The position numbers and the translations under genes are program-made. 64,000 nt of DNA from positions 43,360,098 to 43,424,097 of the forward strand of contig NC_083345.1 of NCBI RefSeq assembly GCF_019175385.1. The letters run 5' to 3'. A model generated the notes under the pieces. It was not told the DNA's origin. It was given only the letters and a program-made list of their open reading frames with translations, and did no database searches. The stretch comes from Lycium barbarum (taxonomy: Eukaryota > Streptophyta > Magnoliopsida > Solanales > Solanaceae). Within the stretch, counting starts at the first letter, position 1; every line of letters begins with the position of its first letter. Below, piece by piece: positions 1 through 10,412 of this stretch.

Positions 1-198
1 ACCTTATATGTGTGAAACTCATAGTCTTATAAATAAACTATTCACACATATTAAATAAATATATTTCAAAAAGTACCCGCCAATTAAATCACCGTGCCAC
101 CAGTTTCCGCAAGTCAAGAATACCATTTAAAGCTACGGAAAAGGTATTTTAACGAAAAAGAGTCCAAAAGTGCATAAACGACCAAACGGGCCGTTACA
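1..198 (-). mobile_element. Terminal fragment of a family-A LTR
   Basis: The segment ends in ACCAAACGGGCCGTTACA, the same terminus that closes the LTRs ending at 9394, 31838, 49841 and 58997. Sense orientation is minus: the complete element at 47081-58997 shows that these LTRs begin TGTAACGACCC and end in TGACA next to a primer-binding site. This is therefore the sense 5' end of an LTR whose body lies left of the window. Its TSD cannot be checked. Confidence 0.75.
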
Positions 199-2040
199 CT
201 ATGGGGGATTTTGGAGATGAAGAACAAGGTGTTTTCGTTTCGAAGTTTTCCATGCCAAGACGACAAAAGGACATCTCTCACTTAAAGAACAAAAAGTGTG
301 AAATGCGATACCCGAGAATTGACCTCTTTTCTTTTCTACCACCGCCCTATGACCGTCATCGTAATCATGATTCAAAATTGGGGCGAAAATTCATATCCTC
401 CAAATGGAGGGAAAGGTGGTAAAGTTGACTCATGTCGTGCCACGACAATAAATTAGGCGCCTGGTGGGAGGTAACTCATCGTTTTCAAAATTTTAAGTCT
501 TTTTTTTTCTCAAAAATAAAAACAAAAAAAAATATTAATTTTTAGATAAGTTATTACTTTTGTATTTTTTTTTTTAAAACCATTCCGCCAAATTTCATTA
601 TTTGTGAACTTCATTTGGACAATTTTAAGGAGTTTAGAAGTGCAAATTTTGCAATTGCACAATTTGTGCCAAAAAAGTGCTGAAAAATGTGTCTAACTTA
701 AAATGTCCAGGTATTGCAATTTTAAAACAGTCCCTTATTTTTCCCACAATGCCCATAACAACCAATGCCCAATGCCCATAACAACTCTCAGTTCCTTTCA
801 CCACACGCTCTCTCCACTTCTCGCACCCATCATAGACACCAGCAACCAGGTACTGCTTCACTTCTTGTTTTTCTGTTATATTGCCTCTCTCTCTTTCCCC
901 TCCTCTTGCTTTCTCTCCATCACTTTATTTCTATTTTAGAATTTTTCTTTTCATGTGATACTTTTGGTATAGAGCTAGAGCACAAATTGTGAAATTGTTG
1001 TTGTGTTGCTGTTTGATTGAGATGAAGCTTTGATTGAACTATAATTCCCATACTTTTTGGGAGGGTAATTCAACCTCCTAATTAAGATAAAAAGCTTAAT
1101 AAAAGTGATGCACACAACCTGCTCGATAAATTGCCTGAGAGAGAAATTAGTTCGCTAGTGAAGTCTGGGTAACCAAGCGACATTAAGAGATGTGTTGAAG
1201 TATGTTTTGGGTGTGGTTCGGGTATAAGAGGGAGTTTTGCTGTGTTTGGTGAAAAAAATAAATGAAAAAGTGGTCTACATTGGAGAGAAAGTGAGTTTAC
1301 TGTGATTTTTAAACGGATATTTCCATGAGTGGATGTTCTTGATTAGTTGCTTGTTGAAATTTATTCCTCTCACTTCAGTGTTTGATTTACTGAGCATATG
1401 TTTAGTCATTTGGCGATTTATTGAACCTGAATGAATGGAATATATTGGTGGTTACTGATATTGCTTGAACGAAATTTTGGTGTTGTTCCCATTGCTACTT
1501 TTAGCAAGTGCACTTAGTTGTGTGAATATGTATGCTTGATTGAAGAGACGATAGAAACTTGGCTTGGATAATAATTTTCAAAGTTGTCTCAGGGATATCA
1601 TAACTGGCAGAAAATTAACATAGTCAATGGGGCTTCCTTTTCAAATTTTAAAATTACTTTGGCCTTGAAGAGGCACAATACATTGTTTTAATTGCTGATA
1701 CCGTGCTCTTACATTTTAATATCTTTTTCAAATGCCCTGTGACACAAAATGGCTTCAAGTTAACCAGGAACAACCCAAGGAGAAGTGGAAGAGTTTTCCT
1801 CTTTATGCTCTAGCGCAATGGCACCATCTTCTCAGGGAGTCCCTCCTAATTTTTGCTTTAATTATTTAGTTGCGTTGCGGACAATACAACCTTTTTAGTT
1901 GGGGGGTGAGACTTTATTTTGATAGATATTTTTGTGATATGTCATGATGGATGATAATTTGGTAGATTGAGTTTTTTTTTTTTTTTTTTTTTTTTAATGA
2001 CATTTCTATTAGTATGATTTTTTTTTTTTGTAGTTTAGTT
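199..2040. other. Unassigned AT-rich region, no supported gene
   Basis: I recognise neither a transposon family nor a host gene here. At 745-800 a short direct repeat (ATGCCCATAACAAC) is followed by a pyrimidine-rich stretch at 785-940 that resembles a plant 5' leader, but no convincing coding sequence follows. A 45-codon open frame at 1732-1869 is listed separately. A run of about 22 T lies at 1974-1995, with a shorter one near 2020, and these may mark the left edge of the Athila-like sequence. Open frames at 201-422 and 703-992 have low-complexity products and no family signature. Confidence 0.5.
1732..1869 (+). CDS. Possible short exon or gene fragment (very uncertain)
   Basis: An ATG-initiated open frame of 45 codons ends in TAG. 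The product is mixed and hydrophilic, with stretches such as WLQVNQEQPKEKWKSFP, and looks more like protein than the Leu/Ser/Phe-rich products of the surrounding frames. I cannot name a family. It could be an exon fragment of a captured gene, or chance. No promoter, partner exon or conserved splice signal was identified. Confidence 0.12.
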   Translation: MPCDTKWLQVNQEQPKEKWKSFPLYALAQWHHLLRESLLIFALII

Positions 2041-3450
2041 GTAAAAATGGTGTCCGGATGTGATTTTTTGCCCCTTGGCTAATTTTTGGCTTGATTGGTA
2101 ACAACTTATTTAAACCTTGGCATATGAATTCTTGATTTTTGAAAAAGAAAAATTATTGAAGTAAGGATTTTTGTTGACTTTTAGACTCAATTTTTAGCTC
2201 TTACTTTCACTAATTAGTCTCTTCAGGCTATGAGTGACTTTTTGAGTTCATTTGTTTCAATTGAGGTTTTGGATACATATTCTACTTGGGTTTTCATGTG
2301 CCATGTGTGGTGAGGTTTTTGTGAGTTCTTTTGCATTATTTGTGGTCTAGAACTTGCCCGAAATGTGTTTCAAGGCGAAATCCTAGACTAACTTGGTTTG
2401 GAAAATGATGTTAGGCCTTCCTTGGACCGTTTTTTGCCTTAAATTGCCTGCCCTTGCATACTTTCACTAGTCAACCCCTTTTGAGCCTTTAACCTTTTCT
2501 TTGACAACCATGTTACAAGCTTTAACCTTTTGCTATTTGTTGATCTATCTGTTGGCATCCTACCTCCCTAAGTGCTTTGAAAGTGTAAACATAGGCGAAA
2601 AGCCTAAGTTTGGGGGTGATGGTTGGAAAAGTTGTGATGTGGAAGTCGGTTAAAAGGAGAAAGGGTTAAAAAAAAAAAATAGAACCTTCCTTGTTAGCTT
2701 GAAAACGAACAAAAGAAAGAAAAAAAAGGAAAGGAAGAATAAAAGTTGTGAATAAAGGGAAGACTAGTTGGTGAAATGAAAAGATGAAGAAAAGGGTGGA
2801 AAAGTTTTAAAGGATGTGTGCTTTGATTGTTGAAAATTGTAGTGCTTAGGGAGGTTTTGAGTCACTCTTACCCAAATTGTGTCCTACCTTAACCAAAAGC
2901 CTACATTACAACCCTTTAAGTCCTAATTGATTTTGAACCAAGTGTGTCTATATTAGTGGAGAAATACATAAAGGGCAAGCTTATGGTACTACTTGTGCAT
3001 TTGAACATCTTTGTGAGAGAAGAGAGTTAATTCTTTCCATTTGATATTTCATTTGTGTTTTAAATTGCATTTTGTGAATTGGGATCCTCTCTTAATTGTG
3101 AGGGCACATGAGAACTTGAATTGTGAATGTTCCATATTTCAATTGAGAGGAATGAACAAAAGAATGTTGTTTTGTGATAAAGAGGCAAATTTTGAAGCTT
3201 TACTGTCATGACTTGATTGCTACTTTGATTAGTTTGGTATATGCACACTTAAAAATAAAAAGAGTTTTTGAGAAGTTGGTGATTCATATGTTTTGGATTA
3301 ATTGTTGGTACCAATCAAAGTCATATTTTTGTGCTTAAAGTGGACCTTTTTGACTTAATATAATATTGGTGTACTATTGAGTTGAGTCCTTTGAAGGGAA
3401 TTGTAAGTTTTGATTTGCTTGAGGAGAAGCAAAGGTTTAAGTTTGGGGTT
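2041..3450 (+). mobile_element. Athila-like retrotransposon, 3' internal region
   Basis: This non-coding stretch precedes the LTR at 3451. It contains the phrase GCCTAAGTTTGGGGGTGATGG (2600-2625) and ends with AAGTTTGGGGTT directly before the LTR, a G-rich purine tract. The repeated 'AAGTTTGGGG' is a feature I associate with the long 3' non-coding region of Athila-group Ty3/gypsy elements; no coding region is left to confirm this. The left boundary is unclear and may be a truncation near the poly-T run at 1974-1995. Confidence 0.5.
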
Positions 3451-4626
3451 TGATAAGTTGGTATTTTATCAACTTATCTCTTCTTTAATCTTAGACTTTT
3501 GCTGTGTTTGATTGATAAGGTAGTGCATTTAATGTCGTTTACTTCTGTTTTACAGGTTTATGTGATTTAGAAGTGATCGGAAAAGAAACCAAGTGAAAAC
3601 AAGTCAAAAGAGGCCAAATTGAAGAAAACGGAAAAAGTGGCTAAAAATGCAATTTCGGGTCAGATTTGCAAAAACTGAAAGTTGGGGGCTGTTTTTGTCA
3701 TTGTTTAGTTGGGAAATTTGGGAATTATAAAAGTGAAGCTTGGGGCAAAATATTTTCATCTTTGGCACAAAACATAATTCTTGGAGGCTAAGGTTCTTAC
3801 ACCACACTTTGGGGTTTGAAGATTTGGTTGAACACTTTCTTAAACCTTTACTTCATTTTTTTGATTTTTTGTTTTATAATGAATATCTAAGTGTGTAGTA
3901 TTTAACTTCTTCACTTGAATCTTGTCTATAGAAATATTTTATGATTAAAGTGTTGGATGAAATTCTTGTTTTGCTTATGTATTGAATAATTTTTATTGCT
4001 AATGAAGTGGGTTAATGTTGTTTTAATTAATCTCGTTCTTTAATGTTTCTTAAGGGATTAGCTAACCTTAAGACCCGTCCATTTACTTCGATTTGAGCTC
4101 GAGAGAGGAAGATTGAGGTTGAAAAAGATTAATTAATAAGAATTTGGGTCATTAAATCCCATCTAATAACTTGAGCTAGAGCCAAGAAAGTTACTGGAGA
4201 TTATATTGATTGTGCTTAATATCGCACTCTAAGGCTTGAGAAAGCTTAGAGTGAAATTCATTGATTTGGTCGAGAGACTTTTGATGAAATTTTAGAGATC
4301 ATTATCTAATTAGCATAAACTCACTCATAATTGTAAAATCATAAAATACATTGGATCGTTATTTGAGCGTAATTTCCTTTGTATCCATACTTGTGGCCAT
4401 TGATCATTTTACCCGCTTTCTAGTTAGTTTTATCTTTGTTAGTTGTTAAAACAAAAATCAAATATTGAAAGAGTGTTTGGCTTAGCGTAGTTGGTGATAA
4501 TTCCTTACTTGTTTAAATCACCTAGTATATTGTTCCATGTGAGATCGACCCCGACTCATAGTTGGTAAATTATATTGCGACGACCGTATACACTTTCTCT
4601 TTGAGGAGTGGATTTGGACGTTATCA
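3451..4626 (+). mobile_element. Athila-like 3' LTR
   Basis: The repeat starts TGATAAGTTGG and ends GGACGTTATCA, giving the terminal inverted repeat TGATAA/TTATCA and canonical TG...CA ends; it is 1176 bp. A purine tract immediately upstream (AAGTTTGGGG) marks it as the 3' LTR of a + strand element whose 5' LTR is outside the window, not a solo LTR. The next five bases, GCGAC, would be the TSD but cannot be verified. It adjoins, and probably truncates, the older Ogre-type LTR to its right. Confidence 0.65.
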
Positions 4627-5573
4627 GCGACCCCGCCCAAATCACTCTTTAAGGGGGTAATACCCCCATTTATGCTCAGTATACCAAACAACCCCTTAGA
4701 GAGAAGCTGAGGGTTTCATTGTGAAACCCTAGCCGCAGGAGCCTTCCCTCTCTCCTCTCTGACGTCATTCGATGCCGAAAATGGCAAAATCAGAGGCCCG
4801 CGTGGTTGCTTTAGTTGTTGTGTGTTCAAGAATGGCAATAGCATTTATTACTCAACCATTTTTCAACCAAAACCACCACGATTCAACCCAAACACGATAT
4901 AATTTCCCTTTTCCTTTGATTTTTCCTGCAGTTGCAACGATCATTGACTGAATTTGATTTTGAATACTTGATTTTCATTGGTGCATGAAGAACCAAGGGG
5001 ATTGACTCGTTTTGAGTCCAATCTGACCCTTCATCCATTTATTTGCTCAAATCTTGGCCATTGATACTAAAATTGCGACTTGGTTCTCATTTTTCTGGGT
5101 TTGGCCCACATCGGTCAAGTTTAGGGTTTGGGGATTTTTCAGGGTTCTATATAGAGAACCCCAAACCACATTGTTGGAGAGACTTACACACTGAATATCA
5201 TATATATTCACACATATACTCGAAATACTAAATTTCTAAGCAATTTGCTTTGAGATTTTAAGAGTTCGATTTTAGTCAAATTTTAAAGTTTATTTTATGT
5301 TCTTGTGTGGGATTTCGTTGCTGTTTGAGCAATTTGGGGTTGAGGAAAAGAGGTCTAGAAGTCTTCCAAGTCCAAATCTCGATTCAAAGGTTGCACCTAA
5401 GAAAGGTAATTCCCCTTTCCCTTTATTGTTTTCATTTTTGTTATGTTTCTTTTAGTTATTTGTAGTTGATTATGTGTTAGCTTACTGTGTTTTGTGGTTA
5501 AGCATGTTTTATGTGCTGTTTAGTTAGGGTTGTTTAGTTTAGTTATTATGTGGCATGATTTAGGTATTATTAG
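4627..5573 (+). mobile_element. Older Ogre-family LTR, left segment
   Basis: This stretch aligns in order with the start of the younger Ogre LTR (9940-10650): an AAACCCTAGC tract, a CTCTCTCCTCTCT tract followed by GACGTCA, an AGCATTTATT motif, GAAGAACCA, a CACATCGG box, a TATA box and finally an AAGGTAATT motif. It is clearly more diverged than the two young LTRs are from each other. The ATTAG at its right edge is the target site of the young element, and the same repeat resumes at 60728. Confidence 0.75.
5103..5156 (+). promoter_or_regulatory. Promoter of the older Ogre LTR: USE-like box and TATA box
   Basis: GGCCCACATCG (5103-5113) matches the plant snRNA upstream element RTCCCACATCG at 10 of 11 positions, and TATATAGAG starts at 5148, 34 bp after the box. 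The same pair occurs in both LTRs of the younger element. Confidence 0.45.
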
Positions 5574-5957
5574 TGTTGACACCTAATTTTTGACCTCCCA
5601 TAATTTTATTTAATTATCCAGAATTCTTGGATCTCGAACGGAGTGAAATATGTATTTTATGAGCCAAAATGATTTTTACAAAATTATTTCGATAATATTT
5701 TTTCATTTTCAATGGGAAAAATAAATGCAAATATATAATGCAAGTCATTTAAGATATTTTACATATTTTTTACTATTAATATTAAAGTACTTGTCAAATT
5801 AATCAGAAAATAACTCAAAACAATTATTCAATTAATTGTTTAAATTATCAAGTGTCCAATTGACAAATATTTTACTCCGTTTAATTCAAGAAATTTGACT
5901 AATTGAATAAATAATCATTTTACCTCTATGTCACGACCCATTTCAGAATCGCGCGAG

Positions 5958-5984
5958 CACCTACCTTTCCCACCTCGGTAGGTG
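5958..5984 (-). other. LTR-terminal stem-loop, family A
   Basis: CACCTACC (5958-5965) pairs with GGTAGGTG (5977-5984) around an 11-nt loop, 30-55 nt from the LTR's sense 3' end. The copy at 53626-58997 has CACTTACC/GGTAAGTG at the same place, a compensatory change. Confidence 0.6.
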
Positions 5985-6299
5985 AATCCTCTCATTGAAT
6001 ACACATTAATTAAATAAAGATGATTCATTTAAACCAATAGATATTTAGAAATAACAGCGGAACATCATAATATATATTTAATAAACTCAAGTATTCATAT
6101 GATTACAACAAATACATGATTACAGACTCAATCCATTGTCCCATGACCTGGTCTAGACTAGTACAAGAGCGACTAAATGAGTTCCGATTTCCCTTATATT
6201 CTAAGACTTAACCTCCGTCCTGGAATAAAATGGGAGGAGGCCTTCTAGATAGGCACCGCACATTTCCGCTTCGTATCACAATCAACCACCTGAAACAAT

Positions 6300-6354
6300 C
6301 TACACCCCAAAAAGGGTGTAGCAAGTGCAATATCAGTACAATCCACACGTACCG
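6300..6354 (-). other. Tandem double stem-loop of the family-A LTR
   Basis: CTACACCC (6300-6307) pairs perfectly with GGGTGTAG (6314-6321) around CAAAAA. It is followed by CAGTAC (6334-6339) facing GTACCG (6349-6354), with one mismatch. The pair lies about 370-425 nt from the sense 3' end of the LTR. Other LTRs keep the architecture with different stem sequences. Confidence 0.6.
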
Positions 6355-7091
6355 AGTAAGTATCATAGGCCGACAATGGTTAGTAACACATATCTGTAAA
6401 AGAATTCACAGATAAACATGATAACAACCCAATCAAGTCATACATCTATCTACCACACACTATACACCAAAACCTTTAAGCATTAATTTCACTCTAATAA
6501 TCACCAGTCAATCTCACAACGATCTCGAAACTCACATATCATTAAATCGTTCGTTTCAGTCTAATAATCAACTCATCATCGAGACACCTGTTACCCTACA
6601 TCACATAGAGGCCAAACATATAACTAATCTTACGGACGGTCTATGGGATACTTCAACAAGTTCAATCAATAAATCCAGATCCAAGTACACGTCACTGCCT
6701 AAGTAAAGCATGTAATCCCAAATGTGTCAAGTCTGAATATATCAAGTCCGAATCCAACATCACAAGTACAACACCAACATCTTAAAATCAATCATAATGC
6801 AATGCGATGAAATAGTGTATTAATGCAATGCAATAGTGTATGAATGCAATGCAATGCCATGCACATGAGGTGTACACATGTACCCCGGACGGAAATATCG
6901 ACGTCTCGGTAGGAAAACCCAGCGTGACTTGCGAATTCTAAGTGCCACCCGTCCCGAATCTTTGCCCAACAGACAGACGGGACCCCGGATCTTTGCCCAC
7001 GGGAGGTTCTCACCGGCACCTCTCTGGGAACCCGTGGAGTCCATGCACTAACAATGATTCCGGAAATATCATCGGAATCGGCCATGCAATA

Positions 7092-7370
7092 ATGGTGCCG
7101 AAATTGATCATCGGACATCGGTCATCTCACATTCACTCAAGTAAAAGAGTTTTATCAAATATCAGTTTCACATAATCAATGATTCCGAAATTGATCATCG
7201 GACATCGGCCTTCTCACAATCATTCAAGTAAAAGAATTTATCAAATATCAGTTTTACACAATCAACGATTCCGGAACTGATCATCGGACATCGGCCTTCT
7301 CACCATCACTCAAGTAAAAGAGTTTGTCAAATATCAGTCTCACTCAATCAACGATACCGGATCATCACCG
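7092..7370 (-). repeat. 87-bp tandem repeat, three copies
   Basis: Units containing GATCATCGGACATCGG begin near 7100, 7187 and 7274, so the period is 87 bp. Each includes CACTCAAGTAAAAGAGTTT and ATCAAATATCAGT. The array is private to this family-A copy and explains part of its extra length. Confidence 0.85.
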
Positions 7371-7439
7371 GGTATTGGCCATGCATCATGAATGAATGAG
7401 AATGCGTGCTATGCGTGTATCAATCTCAAACTCAATATC

Positions 7440-7600
7440 ACAAGTACCAACAATAGGGTAAGCCAACAATGTATCATATCACAATACCAAGAGTGGGCAT
7501 GCCAACAATGTATCTACATTACAATACCAATAGTGGGTATGCCAACAATATATCTGAACCACAAATACCACAGTGGGTATGCCAATAATATATCCAAACC
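7440..7600 (-). repeat. Short tandem repeat of about 47 bp, four copies
   Basis: Imperfect units carry the phrase AATACCAATAGTGGGTATGCC and AACAATATATC. Two related units (GTACCAACATGGGTACGC) occur at the corresponding place in the LTRs near 48150-48220 and 54720-54790. Confidence 0.7.
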
Positions 7601-10362
7601 AAGACGGATCACAGGATCTAATCTTTATCAACAACTCATGGCATCAAGCCAACATAATAGAATAGGCAAACACAACACAACAGGGTGGCTAGTCCTAACA
7701 CACAATAGGTCAACCATCGATAGACATTATTACCACTTCCTTAAATCAACCTATTAGCTTAGAACACAAATCTCACCCTACACTCAAAATTCCTCGTCAC
7801 AACTCATTTAGGACTCAATCACAATCGTTGGTACATTTTGTCCTCCCCTTTATCCACTAGATTAACTATGAATGGCATAACACAAGTAATCACATATTAC
7901 GGAAAATTTTCATCATTAGGCACAAAAATAAGTTTCGCCCGCTACTCCCAAGTCACATAAATCCATCGATATTAAAAAAAAAACCACATCAAACAACCTA
8001 AGGAATCTACAGGCCACAAGCCCGAACAAACAAGTCACACAACAATACCATCCTAGCATTCCATCCCAAATCTCCGATTTCCTATACATGCATTCTCCGT
8101 TCCTTCTAATACAAAAATATGGGAAACTAACCGGAGTCTACCATAGGGAAGCCATAACCTACCTCATGGCCGAACAGGTGCCACGAACCCACCTGTTGCC
8201 TAGTCTTTCAAAGTGTCTCCAAATAATCAAACTATATCACATATGAATTCTATGTAAGAAACCATGAATAATGATACCCATATTGGCTACTTTCTATTCA
8301 GATCAAATTCCAACCCTTAAATTAGGAAAAACGGACCCAGGGGCAAAACGAAAATTTTATGATCAAAATAGCAAATTCAATACCAAAAGGTCAAAACCCA
8401 TTACTTTAATCATAGGAATACTCAATTAATTCTCAAAATCATCATTATTATGAAAACCCCCAAATTTGGGTCTAAGAACCCTAACTTTAATTCATGAAAA
8501 TCAACTATAGAATCGAAGATTAATGATTAACAAGCCTAGATATGATATTAGCTAGCATGAACAACAACAATTTCATCATTAAACATCATCTAAAAATCAA
8601 TTTCGTTTTTAAACCTTCTTCACATGAAACCCATAAAAACCCTTCTTTTGATCTTAAGCCTTTTTGTGGAAAATAGGAATCTAGCTAGTTTGTTCCCAAC
8701 GTATTCAAGCATATTCAACATTAATCTTACTATTAAGGAAGATTCTAGGAACCAAAAATGATTTAGAACTTAACTCAAGAACCCATTTGAAGACCCATTA
8801 GATTCTCTGGATTCTAGATTATGCTAGATGATTAAGAGAGGTTAATGAAACATAATAAGGTAGGAATTACTTGAAAACCCTCCAATTCTCCTCCACAAAG
8901 CTCTCAAATCGGAATAGAAATAATGACTACGGTTTTGGGGTTTTAAACTTATAACACTGCTCGTCAACCGCCCAGCGGCTGGGCAGACCACTACAGCAGT
9001 CGAGGCAAGTACTCCACTTACCGCTACAGCGGTCCTGGTGCCGCTACAGCAAGCACCAGACACCAGCAATTTTTCCCAAGTTTCACCATTTGATCTAATT
9101 TTTTGACTAGTTCCGGAGGCCATCTGCTCACATACCATACACATAGACATACATAAAAACACGCTACGAACGCGCCCGTGACCTCGAAATTCCCAACAGA
9201 GATCTCATTGACCGAGTCAATTTTAGGTCAACTCTTTTTCACTTTAATCCTATATTTCACAAAAGTTGCCCGAACCCCGATCTAGACACCTTGAGAAGCG
9301 TGCCAACGGTTCTCTCGGGTCAAAATGAGCTAATCACTACTCGGGAAAGGGCGAAAATACCGAAAGGGCTATAACGACCAAACGGGTCGTTACACTCTAA
9401 GACTTTTTAACTTTGGATAATCAATTTGCATTGGTAAGTTTTGAATTAATCATAATTGGTTAAATGTTTAATTATGGTTATATTTGAAAATTATTTGTTA
9501 TGTGACTAGTTGCGGCTACAATTGAAATAGTCAATTGTTCGTCAATTATGGCCATAATTGAAATAGCCGATTTCATGACTTAAATTAATTAAGGTCATTA
9601 TTTCAATAATTAGTCAATTTATGCATTTGGCCAAATCCATTAAGGTTTAATTGGTTACTTAACATTAATCCGGCCATATTTGAAATGTTCAATTGAGTGT
9701 CACTCTTGCAATTAGGGTTATTTAACAAATGTGCATTATATGCCCTTTATTTATGAACATGTGTATACGGGATATACACATATATACATGTATATCACGT
9801 ATACACACATATATTTAGGTCATATTCCCCTTACCTTTCTTTGAACCGAGCCCAGTCCATTTAAGGACTACACCCGGCCCACTACGCATATATGTGTATA
9901 TGGCCACACAAACAGACCCTTAAGGTCTCATTTGTGAAAAGCCAGTGTTTGGGACGCAAACCCTAGCCCCCCCCCCCCACCCTCTCTCCTCTCTCTTGAC
10001 GTCACGTTACTTGAAACGACAAATTTTACTGGCCCTCCATGCTTTGTGGTGACTCGGCATGGCTAAGAATGGAAAGAGCATTTATTGCTCCTCCATTTCT
10101 CAACCAAACCCACCGCATTTCAGCCCCAAGCAAGGTATTACTTCTTTTTTTTCTTTGTTTTTTTCCATATTATGGTCAAAGTAGTACAAATCTCTTAATG
10201 AGATTTGTCTCGACTCGTTTGAAATACTTCACCCCCGTTGGTTCATGAAGAACCAGTTGGATCGAGTTGTGTGAGTCAAATCTGACCCTTCGCACTTTGC
10301 TTACTTTACTTTTTAGCCGTTGATGTATTGAATTGAGGGATTTGTCCCCAGAATTTACAATA

Positions 10363-10412
10363 GTCCCACATCGGACTGAGATTAGGGTTTGAGAATTATG
10401 GTTCTATATAAA
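10363..10412 (+). promoter_or_regulatory. Ogre 5' LTR promoter: snRNA-type USE plus TATA box
   Basis: GTCCCACATCG (10363-10373) is an exact match to the plant snRNA upstream sequence element RTCCCACATCG. TATATAAA (10405-10412) begins 31 bp after its end. The arrangement recurs in the 3' LTR (44942-44993) and in the older LTR. Pol II-type plant snRNA promoters have USE and TATA separated by roughly this distance, while pol III types are about 10 bp closer. Whether this LTR uses that machinery is inference. Confidence 0.6.

Larger units (their letters stand above)
5929..9394 (-). mobile_element. Family-A solo LTR in the Ogre 5' LTR
   Basis: On the + strand it reads TGTCACGACCC ... GGGTCGTTACA (11-bp terminal inverted repeat with one mismatch, TG...CA). 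It is flanked by the perfect TSD CTCTA (5924-5928 and 9395-9399). At 3466 bp it is the longest family-A copy, partly because of internal tandem repeats. There is no primer site, purine tract or second LTR inside, so it is a solo LTR, presumably left by LTR-LTR recombination. No coding capacity is seen. Confidence 0.92.

Noticed and set aside
703..992. Two overlapping frames near a leader-like pyrimidine-rich tract
   Set aside because: The Leu/Phe/Ser-rich products follow from CT-rich DNA, and no family or downstream exon was recognised.
3451..4626. Reading the TGATAA...TTATCA repeat as a solo LTR or DNA transposon
   Set aside because: A purine tract and Athila-like non-coding sequence directly precede it, which fits a 3' LTR; there are no transposase remnants.
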